DNA from: Agarophyton chilense
Taxonomy: Eukaryota; Rhodophyta; Florideophyceae; Gracilariales; Gracilariaceae
Reading direction: 5' to 3'
Assembly: GCA_030374765.1 (NCBI GenBank)
Contig: JARGXX010000088.1
Location: forward strand, 682,001-746,000
Length of the DNA: 64,000 nucleotides
The position numbers were made by a program, and so were the translations under genes. Below, one piece after another: positions 30,082-40,368 of this stretch (the first letter of the stretch is position 1; the number at the start of each line of letters is the position of its first letter). The notes under the pieces were generated by a model that saw only the letters and a program-made list of their open reading frames with translations, did no database searches and was not told the DNA's origin.

Positions 30082-31806
30082 TTACTCAAATACAGTCTCA
30101 AGCTTCGAGTTTCTCCTTTCAGAGCGTTTGCTGCCGACAAGCAGCTTAACACCAACCACGTCACTTGAAGCACTAGACTCCAACCCATCGACATGATAGT
30201 TATCGTTAGCGGCATCTAGGACTCTTCGGCCTCTCATCAACATATTCCCCGGAGAACGATTCCTCTCTGCTCTGGCTCGAGTTTCATTCGGCTCCTCAAC
30301 TGTTCTAGACCTCGAACGAAGACGAACAGACGCAAGTTTTGGCCCATCTGCCGTTCTGCTTCGGTCACGAGTCGGGCCTTTCTCCCTTAAGAGAGTTAGT
30401 AAATGACTAACGAGGGAGCTAACTGACGGATCGGAGCTGTATGTACGCCTTGCCTCGTGTACCAAACCACGGGCCCCCTGTTTATGCAAACACTCTGCTG
30501 CCGATGGATGACTACTCGCAATTTTGATCAAAAGAAGACATGAACGTTCTTGAATCAAGGCGTTTTTTGGGTATTTTGCCATTGCTGTAAGGATGGCTTT
30601 CCCTAGAATCTCTTTGTCATCAACCAGTATGTTGGTAGTACATAGCTGACCGTCCGCTGCATTATCCAAAATACGACAACAGATTTCGGTGATGAGTTCA
30701 TCATCTTTGTACAATTCCATAACTTTGATCATTATCAGCATACCATTCATACCCTTAACATCATTAAACTTTACCTTCGCAATGTCCGCGCCAGATAGCA
30801 AACACTCTATTGCTCGCAGAACAGACATTAGTGACCCAGGGCTTTGAACACAGAATCCTAGAGCCTTTATCAAATGATGGAGAGCGTAAGTATGCGAAAC
30901 ATTTTCTCTGAAATTTTCCATAAATCCGAGGCTATAGATGAGTTTGGAAAGAGAAACAACCATTGCGTCATCCTGAACGAATACTGCGTCCATCAACAAA
31001 CCACTAATTGTTGTTCCAGCAAGTCCTGTACCCGCTTGAGAGACAACCTTGATGCCAATTCGATCAGGATGAGCTCCATCGTTAGTGAGTTGAACGAGAA
31101 TCAATACAAACCACTTAGCCAGGTCGTAGTTTTTTATATTGAACTTCCATTCGAACATAAGCTGGTCCAAATAAGATGAATTCGATAGGATCTTACCTCT
31201 CCAATAACCGTCGAAAGCTATGAACTGATAGATACAAGCGAGGATTTCGTTCATGACGTCTTTTTGGTTGCTATGGAGAGTCATTAGAAGAAATAAAACG
31301 GGAAGCGTGTTCGAACGTCTTATCTGTTCACAATTGGTTTTTGAATTCCACGCCACATTTCGCACAGCCATTAGAACAGGTTTCTGCACTGTGGTGGATC
31401 TCAAATGCTTTGTGATGAAGTCAGTGAGTATACCAAGTCCAAAGTTGGTTTCAAATACTTCTCTGCTTCCCTCGTTCTCAAATATCAAACTGGCAATCAG
31501 GTATCCCGCCTGAGCTACGAACGTCTGGTCGTCGGAAAATTTTTGGCATGTGTAACATAAATCCTTGATAAAGCCCTGTGAAGTAAGGGCTTCCGTGTTG
31601 CTGGGAGATGAGATAAGTGCAGAGAGCTTCATAATAGCAGGCAAGCAAATAGGAAGGCTGTCGCGATTGATATGAATACTCTGAAGAGTACCCTTTATGT
31701 TCTTTGCCACTTCTTCCTTTTCCATTGCTTTCATATGTGTCGCGACCAGGTCGACAATCCCGGACATTACATCTTTTACGTCCTCATCAAGAGCGTTCAA
31801 ATCCAT
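30082..31806 (-). CDS. Armadillo-repeat protein
   Basis: The frame opens at a TTG, but the first ATG is at 31806 (MDLNALDEDVKD), giving 574 residues. About residues 40-450 are helical, with ARM-like repeats seen in LPAIMKLSALISSPSNTEAL, LMAVRNVAWNSKTNCEQIRR, ILACIYQFIAFDGYWRG and CLLLIKIASSHPSAAE. The last 100 residues are Arg/Ser-rich (TRDRSRTADGPK, VRLRSRSRT) and probably disordered. No signal or membrane segment is seen. ARM proteins serve as binding scaffolds; ARMC6 is one candidate relative, but I cannot assign it. It is convergent with the VHL gene (137 bases between stops) and divergent from the hydrolase gene. Confidence 0.78.
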   Translation of the reverse strand: MDLNALDEDVKDVMSGIVDLVATHMKAMEKEEVAKNIKGTLQSIHINRDSLPICLPAIMKLSALISSPSNTEALTSQGFIKDLCYTCQKFSDDQTFVAQAGYLIASLIFENEGSREVFETNFGLGILTDFITKHLRSTTVQKPVLMAVRNVAWNSKTNCEQIRRSNTLPVLFLLMTLHSNQKDVMNEILACIYQFIAFDGYWRGKILSNSSYLDQLMFEWKFNIKNYDLAKWFVLILVQLTNDGAHPDRIGIKVVSQAGTGLAGTTISGLLMDAVFVQDDAMVVSLSKLIYSLGFMENFRENVSHTYALHHLIKALGFCVQSPGSLMSVLRAIECLLSGADIAKVKFNDVKGMNGMLIMIKVMELYKDDELITEICCRILDNAADGQLCTTNILVDDKEILGKAILTAMAKYPKNALIQERSCLLLIKIASSHPSAAECLHKQGARGLVHEARRTYSSDPSVSSLVSHLLTLLREKGPTRDRSRTADGPKLASVRLRSRSRTVEEPNETRARAERNRSPGNMLMRGRRVLDAANDNYHVDGLESSASSDVVGVKLLVGSKRSERRNSKLETVFE

Positions 31807-32977
31807 TTTCAAAAAAGAAACAATTTCTTCTGAGTCGACAAAAGTTTTATGGCTGAAGAGCAATTGTCAGTGTACATTCACTTCTTCTGTGAATGTATAG
31901 GAGCTGTTTAGGAGAAAGCGTCGTGCCCTGTGCATTGAAGCGTTGGGCTTTCTTTTTTTCTCCTCAAGAGAACCCACGGGCAGCTTTGAACTTCAAAAGT
32001 AGAGAAGCGAGCCCAACGACGATACCCGGAGCACAGCTTTGATTAAAACCTGTTTTTCTTCCAACAATATGCAGTCATTCTATTCAGGGCAAGAGACAGG
32101 GATTGCTTTCTCTTACGTGACGAAATATAACTGGCTCAATCATAAAATGCACACGGACTGGGGCGGAGGAAGCTTGACTCGCGGAATGAATGGCAAATGC
32201 TAAAAAAATCTTATCTGATTTGGTATTTTGAAGCACTTGGTCTGGGTGACTAGGAATAGACAAACGCAAGCATAGAAGCGCGGCTAAGTATCACGAGCAG
32301 CACTGGGCATTTCCGTGAGTTGTTTCCACTTATGCTTCATGAAGGTAGGGTAGAACAACATGCTTTCAGAGAGAACCACATAATTTCATAGGAGGACAAC
32401 ATTATCATCGTTCGCCATGCAACAAGGGCTCCTGATGCTGGTAATGTTGTGATTATTAACGGTCCAGAATTCTAAGCCCGTCCATGCCTAACGAGTGCAC
32501 AGGCTTTCAACAGAATACGAGGAGAGATCTCTATCGAGCGCTCCTTATCACGTAACTACGAACGTACTGGCACTCTCGGCGTAGTGTTCGTGTTTCAATT
32601 GGGTTCCTTTACTCAGCGAAGGCAGCTTTGCACTTCTGTTTGCCTTGAATCATTTTCACACGTCTCACATTTTCGTCTCGACTACTAGATACTGTACCCT
32701 TGGTAGCTAGTTCGGGATAGAACAATACGAGATCAAAATAAATCTTGCAACGGAGTTTCATCAGGTACCAAGGTACAGTTGGTACCAAAGATTGCTCCCA
32801 ACAGATTTAATTACAAAATCTCGAGATTTCGTCATTCGACTTCGCACCAAGTGCGGTTTCGGACAGGGTGGACACGGGATCACGGAGGGGTGTCAAGTTC
32901 TATCTGAATCCCAACGTTGACACAAGCCTGATCGATTCTCATCGGCCTTGGCTGAATTCCCGGAGTAATTATCCGTC
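31807..32977. promoter_or_regulatory. Divergent region with repeated GGTACC elements
   Basis: About 1.2 kb without a recognised gene. GGTACCAAGGTACAGTTGG starts at 32764 and GGTACC recurs at 32781, about 200 bases before the hydrolase ATG; GTACCCTTGGTA near 32697 is close to the reverse complement. The elements resemble those at 7534 and 25861. A 61-codon minus frame (32084-32269) is unlike known proteins. Confidence 0.4.
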
Positions 32978-33946
32978 ATGGCCGCCTTCGTTTCAGTGTC
33001 TGCGATTGGAGTGGACCGACTCTGTTCCTCGCTATTAGGAAGAAACATATCTCCAGCACGAGTTGAGACTCATCGCCCTACGAATGGGTATTTAAGATGT
33101 TCAATTCAACGAGAAAGCCAAGCAGAAGCACAGCGATCGAAAACGGGGATCTGTTCCGGACATGATTGTCAGGTCATTTTCGATGGTCGCACGGTAGCGT
33201 ACGACTATTTTCCCGGCACTTCCCCTACTATCATGTTTCTCCCTGGGTTCTTCTTCTCTCGATGGCGCCAAGCAAAGGCCAACGCTTTGGAGATCTTTGC
33301 AAAACGCAAGGGACAAGGTGTATTCGTTGAAGAATATCTTGGTATTGGTAAATCTGAGGGCGACTTTGTCACAGATGGCACGTTAAGTCGTTGGATAAGT
33401 GATTCAGTTCGCCTATTGGACGAAGTCATCCCAGGGAAGGTTGTATTGGTGGGTGCTGGCGTCGGCGGTTGGATTATGCTTCATTTGGCTGTATTGCGTC
33501 CAGATAAAGTAATTGGTCTAGTGGGATTAAACCCGTCAGTTGACTTCACTGAAGATCTTATCAAGCCAAATCTGTCACAAGAACAATTGACTGCAATAGA
33601 CAGCGAAGGATTCGTCAAAATGGACTGGGGATTTAGGAACTATCCGATAAGTAAAGCGTTGCTGGATGACGCAAAGAACTGGCTTGTGCTTCGCGGCGGT
33701 AGCGGATCGTTAGACATTACATGCCCAGTTCGTATCCTCCAGGGGCTCAGCGACGAAGAACTTCCACCAAAGCGAATGCTTGATCTTGTTGAAAAGATCA
33801 AATCTGATGACTGCATTCTATCATATGTTAAGTACGGCGATCACAACCTTGAAGAAGAAGAGGATTTTGCAAGAATGTGGGATGCTGTATGCGAGCTGTC
33901 AGATATGCACTATGAGTACGACCTAACGTCCACAAGCAGCGGTTAG
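32978..33946 (+). CDS. Alpha/beta hydrolase (ABHD10-like) without the nucleophile serine
   Basis: A 322-residue protein from an ATG. The first 55-60 residues are Ser/Arg-rich without acidic clusters until late, a likely organelle leader. The fold is clear: IMFLPGFFFSRW with the oxyanion region, EEYLGIGKSEGDFVTDGTLS, LVGAGVGGWIMLHLAV, CPVRILQGLSDEELP and YGDHNL. In active relatives (ABHD10 and bacterial esterases) the elbow reads GSSMGG with a Ser nucleophile; here GAGVGG puts Gly at that place. The Asp and His of the triad are kept. The protein is therefore probably not a serine hydrolase and may be a binding or regulatory relative, or may use another mechanism. It has no intron. It is convergent with VPS45 about 490 bases away. 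Confidence 0.87.
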   Translation: MAAFVSVSAIGVDRLCSSLLGRNISPARVETHRPTNGYLRCSIQRESQAEAQRSKTGICSGHDCQVIFDGRTVAYDYFPGTSPTIMFLPGFFFSRWRQAKANALEIFAKRKGQGVFVEEYLGIGKSEGDFVTDGTLSRWISDSVRLLDEVIPGKVVLVGAGVGGWIMLHLAVLRPDKVIGLVGLNPSVDFTEDLIKPNLSQEQLTAIDSEGFVKMDWGFRNYPISKALLDDAKNWLVLRGGSGSLDITCPVRILQGLSDEELPPKRMLDLVEKIKSDDCILSYVKYGDHNLEEEEDFARMWDAVCELSDMHYEYDLTSTSSG

Positions 33947-34433
33947 TTCTTGTCATCGCTAAGAAGCATTCTAGACTGATTCGATATGTGTAAGGAAACG
34001 CTACCGAAAAGAAATCCTACTTAATGTACATCACATACATTTCACCTGTACTTTAAGACTTGCCTACAATCAGTAATCCGATGGATGGATGTTGCCTTTG
34101 AAAACTCGAATGCACTACTTATCCATCTGATCCGTTCAGCACGTGAGTCATTGCTAATGAGAAAGTCTCATAACAAACCTATGATTCGAAGACGATGCCT
34201 TCCATCTGAAAGAAGCCTATCTGGAATCAGTTGTGTTATTTCTGATTAGCTACAGCGCACAAATTAAACCCAACCCTGTTCTCTGCCTCGCCCGATTCAG
34301 ACTCTGTGTTTTTCGGAAGTCTCGCAAAAACTGGTTTCGAGGCAAACTGAGGGAACACCCGCCTTCCCCTCCCCCCACTCCTTACTCATTCCAAATGGTT
34401 GCGTTATGATTCGTGTTTGCGTTTCTCCCCTTT
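33947..34433. other. Tail-to-tail gap, no gene seen
   Basis: About 490 bases between the stops of the hydrolase and VPS45. There is nothing recognisable beyond 3' transcript ends. Confidence 0.4.
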
Positions 34434-36242
34434 TTACTCTCCATTCCGTCCAAGACGATTCTGGTGCGATTCGGTATTTCGAGTAATCTCCACGGCAAAT
34501 GATGTGGAGTTGTGAACGCACGTTCCAATGAGCACAACTTTGGCTTGTAGTTGGCGTGCAACAGCTCTTGCCGACGCTGTCACAGATCTCTCGGGTGGAA
34601 CATAACCATCCTGCTCACCATTTATACCAGAGACACATTTTGACTCCTCGTATGTCACACCTCCAACCATCAAAACAAGAACTTCTTGAGGTACTGAAAC
34701 AGTCGACGTCGCACTTGTGTCCCCCATAACACTTCTACCGTACATACTGTCCTCTGGTCCAGCCATCGGAAAATCAGAATTCTTGAGCTTGTTTCGAAAT
34801 AAGTCATCTAAGGTGTTTATCAGCAATGGTTCATGTTGTGTGTAGACGTTATCAACCCCTCCAATGCCCCTTCGGACAGTGTTGCTTGCCATAGCAAAGA
34901 AAGATCTATTGGAGAAGACATCCCCGGAACGTTTTGCTATTCCGGCGTACTCCTTAACAGTCGTGATTAGATGTATTCCCTCTGGTGAAACGCCCGCCTT
35001 GTGAAGGGCATCCTTCATGGGACCCAGTCCTCTGTCGCTTCTCCCCTCATATCGCAGACCATAGAGCATGACCAGCCGTAATTTATCTGACTGACTCACC
35101 CTGGGATTTCTCAAAATGTCCATGATTTGCTTGCGATGATCACCCTCGGCTTCTCGGCATGCAAGATCTTGTTCAAGTTGAGATACCTCGAGGAGGCTCA
35201 TTTCACGTACTTTGCGGGATAGCTCTCCAGCTATAGCAACATGCTTGCTCACGTTAGAAGAGGATTTCCGAAATTCAGGATAGTTGCTTACGAAATGCAT
35301 CATATCTTCTATGCTTTTCAAATTGCTACTGCTCTTGCTCTGCTTTTGAAATGAATCGACCAGGTCTTTGAGATTCATACCTAGATCTCCGAAGTTCTTG
35401 TAGCGATTCTGTTGGAAAAATACGTCTTCCATATCATCTAACACCAACTCTTTGAACTCGTTTGGAACGTTCTTCGCATCTTTCAAACTGACCCTATTGC
35501 AATTGATCCCAATTAGTTCATGGATCATTGCCTCGTATGTCCACTGATTCAGGAGTGGAGTGACCGGGTCTTCTATGCGATCAACAATTAGAAGTAAAGG
35601 AACCTTCTCCCGAACGCGAAACTCAAACAGGCTTCGTTCCTGATCCATCTTCACACACAATCGTTCAGCGATATTTCGACAACGAGTGCTCGAAGCCTGG
35701 TAGCGTACTTGTGGTTTTCGCTTCAAGGCTAACAACACTGCACTAATACCTTCAAGAGTTCTCTCCAACATGGGATTTTGAATGGCTCCGCTTCTGGCGT
35801 AGCTAGCTTCGACGCATGGAAATACCTCGAATGAAAGCAGATACTTTTCAAGGGCAAAGAAATCGCAGAACATTTCTCGTACTTCCGTGACAAGTTCCAT
35901 TTCGTCTGCGTCGGCAATTTCTTCGACAAGTGTTCGACGGACGATATTACTGAAGACCAATTTATATGATTCAAAGTGAGGATTTCGCAGTTCCTTTCTT
36001 AAACAGTGTACGTTTTCAGCGGTAGGTCGGACAAATACCACGGCTTGCATATGAGAAAGGTCTTGCAAACGTTCAACACAAAGCTTCTCAATCAGAAGAA
36101 CTTCATGGTTCAATAAGCTTGATTGCGATATGAGAAGGCTTACTATCTTCGATGTTTCGTCATCCAAGAGCAACGCTTTCAGTTCTTCCGAATCTCCAAC
36201 TAGTTGCTTCATGCACAACAATAGCGATTCGCGAGGATCCAT
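34434..36242 (-). CDS. VPS45: Vacuolar protein sorting protein VPS45 (Sec1/Munc18 family)
   Basis: The frame opens at a TTG; the ATG at 36242 (MDPRESLL) gives 602 residues, slightly longer than human VPS45 (570). Conserved SM-protein features are AVVFVRPTAENV, LEKYLLSFEVFPCVEASY (a diverged domain), PLLLIVDRIEDPVTPLLNQWTYEAMIHEL, KNFGDLGMNLKDLVDSFQKQ, RLVMLYGLRYE, and NVYTQHEPLL with VLVLMVGGVTYEE near the C-terminus. VPS45 binds syntaxin-type SNAREs (Tlg2/STX16) and supports fusion at the trans-Golgi and endosomes. The DRIEDPVTPLLNQWTY block identifies the VPS45 branch among SM proteins. No intron is seen. Confidence 0.96.
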   Translation of the reverse strand: MDPRESLLLCMKQLVGDSEELKALLLDDETSKIVSLLISQSSLLNHEVLLIEKLCVERLQDLSHMQAVVFVRPTAENVHCLRKELRNPHFESYKLVFSNIVRRTLVEEIADADEMELVTEVREMFCDFFALEKYLLSFEVFPCVEASYARSGAIQNPMLERTLEGISAVLLALKRKPQVRYQASSTRCRNIAERLCVKMDQERSLFEFRVREKVPLLLIVDRIEDPVTPLLNQWTYEAMIHELIGINCNRVSLKDAKNVPNEFKELVLDDMEDVFFQQNRYKNFGDLGMNLKDLVDSFQKQSKSSSNLKSIEDMMHFVSNYPEFRKSSSNVSKHVAIAGELSRKVREMSLLEVSQLEQDLACREAEGDHRKQIMDILRNPRVSQSDKLRLVMLYGLRYEGRSDRGLGPMKDALHKAGVSPEGIHLITTVKEYAGIAKRSGDVFSNRSFFAMASNTVRRGIGGVDNVYTQHEPLLINTLDDLFRNKLKNSDFPMAGPEDSMYGRSVMGDTSATSTVSVPQEVLVLMVGGVTYEESKCVSGINGEQDGYVPPERSVTASARAVARQLQAKVVLIGTCVHNSTSFAVEITRNTESHQNRLGRNGE

Positions 36243-37152
36243 GTCTTTTGACAACAGAAATCAGGGTTCAACTGTAGGTGTTACTGTAACCTGAACAAGG
36301 TTCTCCTTTGAGCCCTTTCAAAGGCTTGGGATAGCATCAACTAGAGCTTCTGTGAGGAATAAATAACCATGGGTGTAATGAACATATGGCTTGTAGAATG
36401 TATTGTTGCGGGAAAACCGATGTTTAGCAGACTCTCTGTTGTATTCACGACGTGTGGTACTTGGCCTACCACGATGCGTTCAGTTGAAGAAGACGCGGTT
36501 TTGAATCTGGAATGCCATAGTGGTTTCACACATTGGTGTTTCAGACGTATTTTGCGTCAATGATAAAACGAATCGAGTTTGAAAGAAAATGAAAAGTAAA
36601 TATCTATCCACGCTTTTCCAACTTGTAGCCGCTGCAATGCAGCGTGCGTCTGTTGAACGTTGAGCATCTGCGCCATGACGGTACAGTTTTTAGGTGCAAC
36701 TTACAGTTGTACTGTAGGTACGATCAAACCACCTCGCATATGCGCAGGATGGAATTGGTTTAAATTCCCAGAAAATATTCTAGACCTAAATATAAATGGG
36801 TTGCCTCATACTGAGAGAGAGGCCTCGTTTTCGCTTTTCGTTTTCGACGGCTACCGTCGTAAACATTGACGAATGTATTGATCAATCTCCGATTCGAGGA
36901 CACCCAGAGCACTTCAAACAATTTCTACTGGCACTTTGACATTTGATTTAGTTGGGAGTTTATCGATGAAAACCAATCAAAGGCAGCATATAAAGCGCCT
37001 CCAGCTCCGGAGCTGATCAACACACCCACCGATAAACTGAAGTGTTTTGAAAAGAAAGTGTTTGGAATTTCCGCAGTAGACTACTGCATAGCGAGATTGT
37101 AGTCCTCAAACTTCAGATCTGCTCAATAATCGCTCAGAAGTGAATTCTGGAA
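36243..37152. promoter_or_regulatory. Divergent promoter region, TATA box before ETF-QO
   Basis: About 910 bases. TATAAAG at 36989-36995 lies about 160 bases upstream of the ETF-QO ATG, with CCAAT some 15 bases earlier. A 64-residue ATG frame at 36369-36563 is unlike known proteins. Confidence 0.45.
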
Positions 37153-38880
37153 ATGCTAATTAAGTCCATCTTTTCGCCATTTCGAGGCTCTGGATCGATA
37201 TCCAAACTATTGCAATCACGACTGCGACCAGTGAAGTTCTTATCAACAGCGTCGCACGAGAGGGAAAGATTAGAGTATGATGTTGTCGTCGTCGGTGCTG
37301 GACCGGCTGGACTTTCGGCTGCCATTCAGTTGCGTCAGTTGTGTGAACGTGCAGACAAGGACTTATCAGTTTGTGTACTGGAGAAAGGAAGTGAAGTTGG
37401 CGCTCATATTTTGTCTGGCAATATCTTTGAACCTCGCGCCATGGATGAGCTGCTACCGAAATGGCGAGACATGAATGCACCGCTTGGGATCGCAGCCGCT
37501 GAAGACGAATTTTTCTACCTTACGAAAACTGCAGCGTTTCGGCTTCCAACTCCTCCGCAGATGAACAACCACGGAAATTATGTCATTTCGCTTTCCGAAA
37601 TGGTGAGATGGTTGGGAGAAAAGGCAGAGGACCTTGGAGTGGAGATTTACCCAGGTTTTGCAGCTGCAAATTTGATGTATTCTAACGATGGTGCTGTGTG
37701 CGGCGTCACCACGAATGACTTCGGTATTGCGAAAGACGGTTCCCGAAAAGAGAATTATGAGCCAGGAATGGACATTGCAGCAAAGGTTACACTTCTCGCG
37801 GAAGGTTGCCGTGGATCATTAACGAAACAAGCGATTGCAAGATATCAATTGGACCAGCATTCGATGCATCAAACATACGCTCTCGGTCTGAAGGAAGTAT
37901 GGCGCATCCCGAAAGACATGCATAGTCCAGGAAAGGTCGTACATACGATTGGTTACCCTTTGGATATGAAAACATATGGAGGATCATTTCTGTATCATAT
38001 GAATGATGAGAAACTCGCGATCGGATACGTGGTAGCTCTGGATTATCACAATCCTTATCTATCTCCGTATCAAGAATTCCAACGCTTTAAGGCACATCCG
38101 AAGGTACGGTCTCTTTTGGAGGCTGGCGAAGTTTTGCAATACGGAGCTAGAACTTTGAATGAAGGTGGATTACAATCAATTCCACGACTTGAATTTCCAG
38201 GGGGTGCATTGATTGGGTGTTCGGCTGGCTTTCTAAATGTGCCGAAGATCAAAGGAACTCATACTGCTCAAAAGAGTGGAATGATTGCCGCAGATATCAT
38301 CTTCAAGAATTCTTCCGAAGCTGTCATATCCACCAGCGGGTATCAGGATGCGATGAAGAATTCTTGGGTGTGGAAAGAGTTGGAGGCTGTTAGAAATATA
38401 CGTCCAGGATTCAAGCACGGTTTGTTGGGTGGCCTAGCAAATGCAGCTCTTGAAACTTACATTACTAGAGGGAAATCACCGTGGACGCTTTCACATTCAA
38501 AACCGGATCATGAGGCCACTCAACCCCTTTCAAAACATAAGCCCATTGGCTACCCAAAGCCTGACGGACAGGTGACTTTTGATATACTAACCGCAGTTTC
38601 TTTGAGCGGTACGAATCATGACCATGACGAACCATGTCATCTGGTATTAGAAAAAGAAGACGTTCCAGAGAAGCTTAACTTACCTGAGTTCGGAGGACCA
38701 GAAAGTCGCTACTGTCCAGCTCGAGTTTATGAATACGTCGAAGATGGTGAAGAGCAGAAGTTGCAAATCAATGCTCAAAACTGCCTTCACTGCAAGGCCT
38801 GTGATATCAAAGACCCGACACAGAACATCAATTGGACAGTACCACAGGGAGGAGGCGGTCCGAAATACACAATGACTTAA
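37153..38880 (+). CDS. ETFDH: Electron transfer flavoprotein-ubiquinone oxidoreductase
   Basis: A 575-residue protein from an ATG. Residues 1-35 are basic and Ser-rich, a mitochondrial leader. The FAD site is VVVVGAGPAGLSAAIQL near residue 44; the ubiquinone-binding and FAD-closing regions include GSEVGAHILSGNIFEPRAMDEL and GFLNVPKIKGTHTAQKSGM. The C-terminal ferredoxin-like domain supplies four Cys for one [4Fe-4S] cluster: CPARVYEY and NCLHCKACDIKDP. The tail WTVPQGGGGPKYTMT is almost invariant in the family. The enzyme takes electrons from ETF, reduced by fatty-acid and amino-acid dehydrogenases, and passes them to ubiquinone at the inner membrane. There is no intron and the length is normal. 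Confidence 0.97.
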   Translation: MLIKSIFSPFRGSGSISKLLQSRLRPVKFLSTASHERERLEYDVVVVGAGPAGLSAAIQLRQLCERADKDLSVCVLEKGSEVGAHILSGNIFEPRAMDELLPKWRDMNAPLGIAAAEDEFFYLTKTAAFRLPTPPQMNNHGNYVISLSEMVRWLGEKAEDLGVEIYPGFAAANLMYSNDGAVCGVTTNDFGIAKDGSRKENYEPGMDIAAKVTLLAEGCRGSLTKQAIARYQLDQHSMHQTYALGLKEVWRIPKDMHSPGKVVHTIGYPLDMKTYGGSFLYHMNDEKLAIGYVVALDYHNPYLSPYQEFQRFKAHPKVRSLLEAGEVLQYGARTLNEGGLQSIPRLEFPGGALIGCSAGFLNVPKIKGTHTAQKSGMIAADIIFKNSSEAVISTSGYQDAMKNSWVWKELEAVRNIRPGFKHGLLGGLANAALETYITRGKSPWTLSHSKPDHEATQPLSKHKPIGYPKPDGQVTFDILTAVSLSGTNHDHDEPCHLVLEKEDVPEKLNLPEFGGPESRYCPARVYEYVEDGEEQKLQINAQNCLHCKACDIKDPTQNINWTVPQGGGGPKYTMT

Positions 38881-39309
38881 ACTTAGAAAGGCGTTCTCAG
38901 GCATCCACAAAGCAAGCGAAAAAGAAAAAGGCTGGAATCACGAATGCCTTCGGCCGTACTCGAGAAAAACAACAGATTCGGGTGTATTGCCGGTATTTGC
39001 AGACCAGTTAGAGACGGCGGTAATTTTAGTCGTACGCATTGCGAAGTCCCGTTTTGATTACTACGCTAGAGAACGACAAGCCTCTGTTCGGTTGAACACG
39101 ACGCTTCGACGTTTGAGTGTACAAACCTGTCACAGGATTTATTGTAACATAAAAAGGAACTGTGTGCGGAACATAGTCCACATAAACTTTCTCTCCCAAC
39201 TCAGTCTTAAAAAACATATGGAGATAGGAGGGGCATTTACTTTCCCTCGACTTTCTAATATTCCCATTCTCGACATACTACATGCTGCTTGCTGCGTTGG
39301 TCTCAGTAT
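38881..39309. other. Tail-to-tail gap, no gene seen
   Basis: About 430 bases between the ETF-QO and TilS stops. Only shadow frames are present. Confidence 0.4.
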
Positions 39310-40368
39310 TCACATGTTTTCCCTTCCCTGGAAAGCCTCGTGTTCTATAGATATCAAAATACCAGGTACCTCGATGACAACCAGCTCCTCATCAAATACG
39401 GTTGCTCTGGCATTTCTCGTTAATGATGAAGAAGATTTACCGATGGGGGCGGTAAGAAGATCACAAACGTTTTCGACTTGAGCAAAAGTTGCACCTTTGT
39501 GTTCGAGTCCTACGTGTTCTTCTAAAACCATCCGAACGACTCTTCTTTGAACAGCTTTATGCTCCCTGGCGAGAACGCGCCTATAGATATGAATTTGAGT
39601 GTCTGATTTCTGAGAATCTGATACGCGGATAACTCGCCGCTTGACAGTTTCGGCTATCTGGCGAAGACAATGTGCATCATCTCGTAATAAATGCGCCGAT
39701 TGTGCGAAATTCTGTTCAGCTTGAGCGTGAAAGGTCTTACGAATGGCTGGAAAGACGTAGGATCGAATACGATTGCGTGCATATCGGAGATCGTTATTGT
39801 AAGCGTCGCTCCAAACAGCGATTCCACGTTCCGTACAAAGGCTAGCGGTTTCATCCCGAGTTACATGCAGAAATGGTCGCACTAGCCTTAGTGCTGGAGT
39901 AAGTGGCCTGGTCCATGACAGGCTTGACAGACCATCTGCACCTGAACCATTTGACAAATTAAAGAGAACTGTCTCAGCTAAATCGGTGGCGGTGTGAGCG
40001 GTGACGATGTGGGTGAAACCCCTTTTTTCTGCCAAAGATGCCAGGGAACCGTATCTCCATTCTCGTGCAGCACTTTCGGAGAGAGGAATAGATCCTTCTG
40101 GAGATAGTATATGAAGTGGCAAATTGACTGCTTTTGCATAGGCGGCAACGTGGTCCGGATTTCCAACATCCGCCGGCCATTTGTGGTCGCAATGTGCTAA
40201 TTCCAGAGCTTGCCATGGATCCCTTGAGTGTAGGTACCTCAGCACTTCCGTTAATGAAAGTGAATCCTGTCCGCCAGAAAGAGCAACTAGAAGTCTCTTG
40301 TTCCGTGGAAGGAGCTGCTTGCGTTCGAGCGTGCAGCGTATGCGGTTTGCAATTGTAACGAGCAGCAT
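39310..40368 (-). CDS. tilS: tRNA(Ile)-lysidine synthase (TilS)
   Basis: The frame is open from a GTG at 40428; the first ATG is at 40368 (MLLVTIANRIRC), giving 352 residues. The PP-loop ATPase motif LLVALSGGQDSLSL lies near residue 25, followed by HCDHKWPADVGNPDHV, ESAAREWRYGSL, VTAHTATDLAETVLFNLSNGSG and YARNRIRSYVFPAI, all TilS hallmarks. TilS changes C34 of a CAU-anticodon tRNA to lysidine so that it reads AUA as isoleucine, a bacterial and organellar step. A plastid or mitochondrial location is expected, but no good leader is seen from this ATG; CTGAC and GAGAG upstream leave room for an unseen 5' exon. The C-terminal substrate domain is short. Confidence 0.9.
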   Translation of the reverse strand: MLLVTIANRIRCTLERKQLLPRNKRLLVALSGGQDSLSLTEVLRYLHSRDPWQALELAHCDHKWPADVGNPDHVAAYAKAVNLPLHILSPEGSIPLSESAAREWRYGSLASLAEKRGFTHIVTAHTATDLAETVLFNLSNGSGADGLSSLSWTRPLTPALRLVRPFLHVTRDETASLCTERGIAVWSDAYNNDLRYARNRIRSYVFPAIRKTFHAQAEQNFAQSAHLLRDDAHCLRQIAETVKRRVIRVSDSQKSDTQIHIYRRVLAREHKAVQRRVVRMVLEEHVGLEHKGATFAQVENVCDLLTAPIGKSSSSLTRNARATVFDEELVVIEVPGILISIEHEAFQGRENM

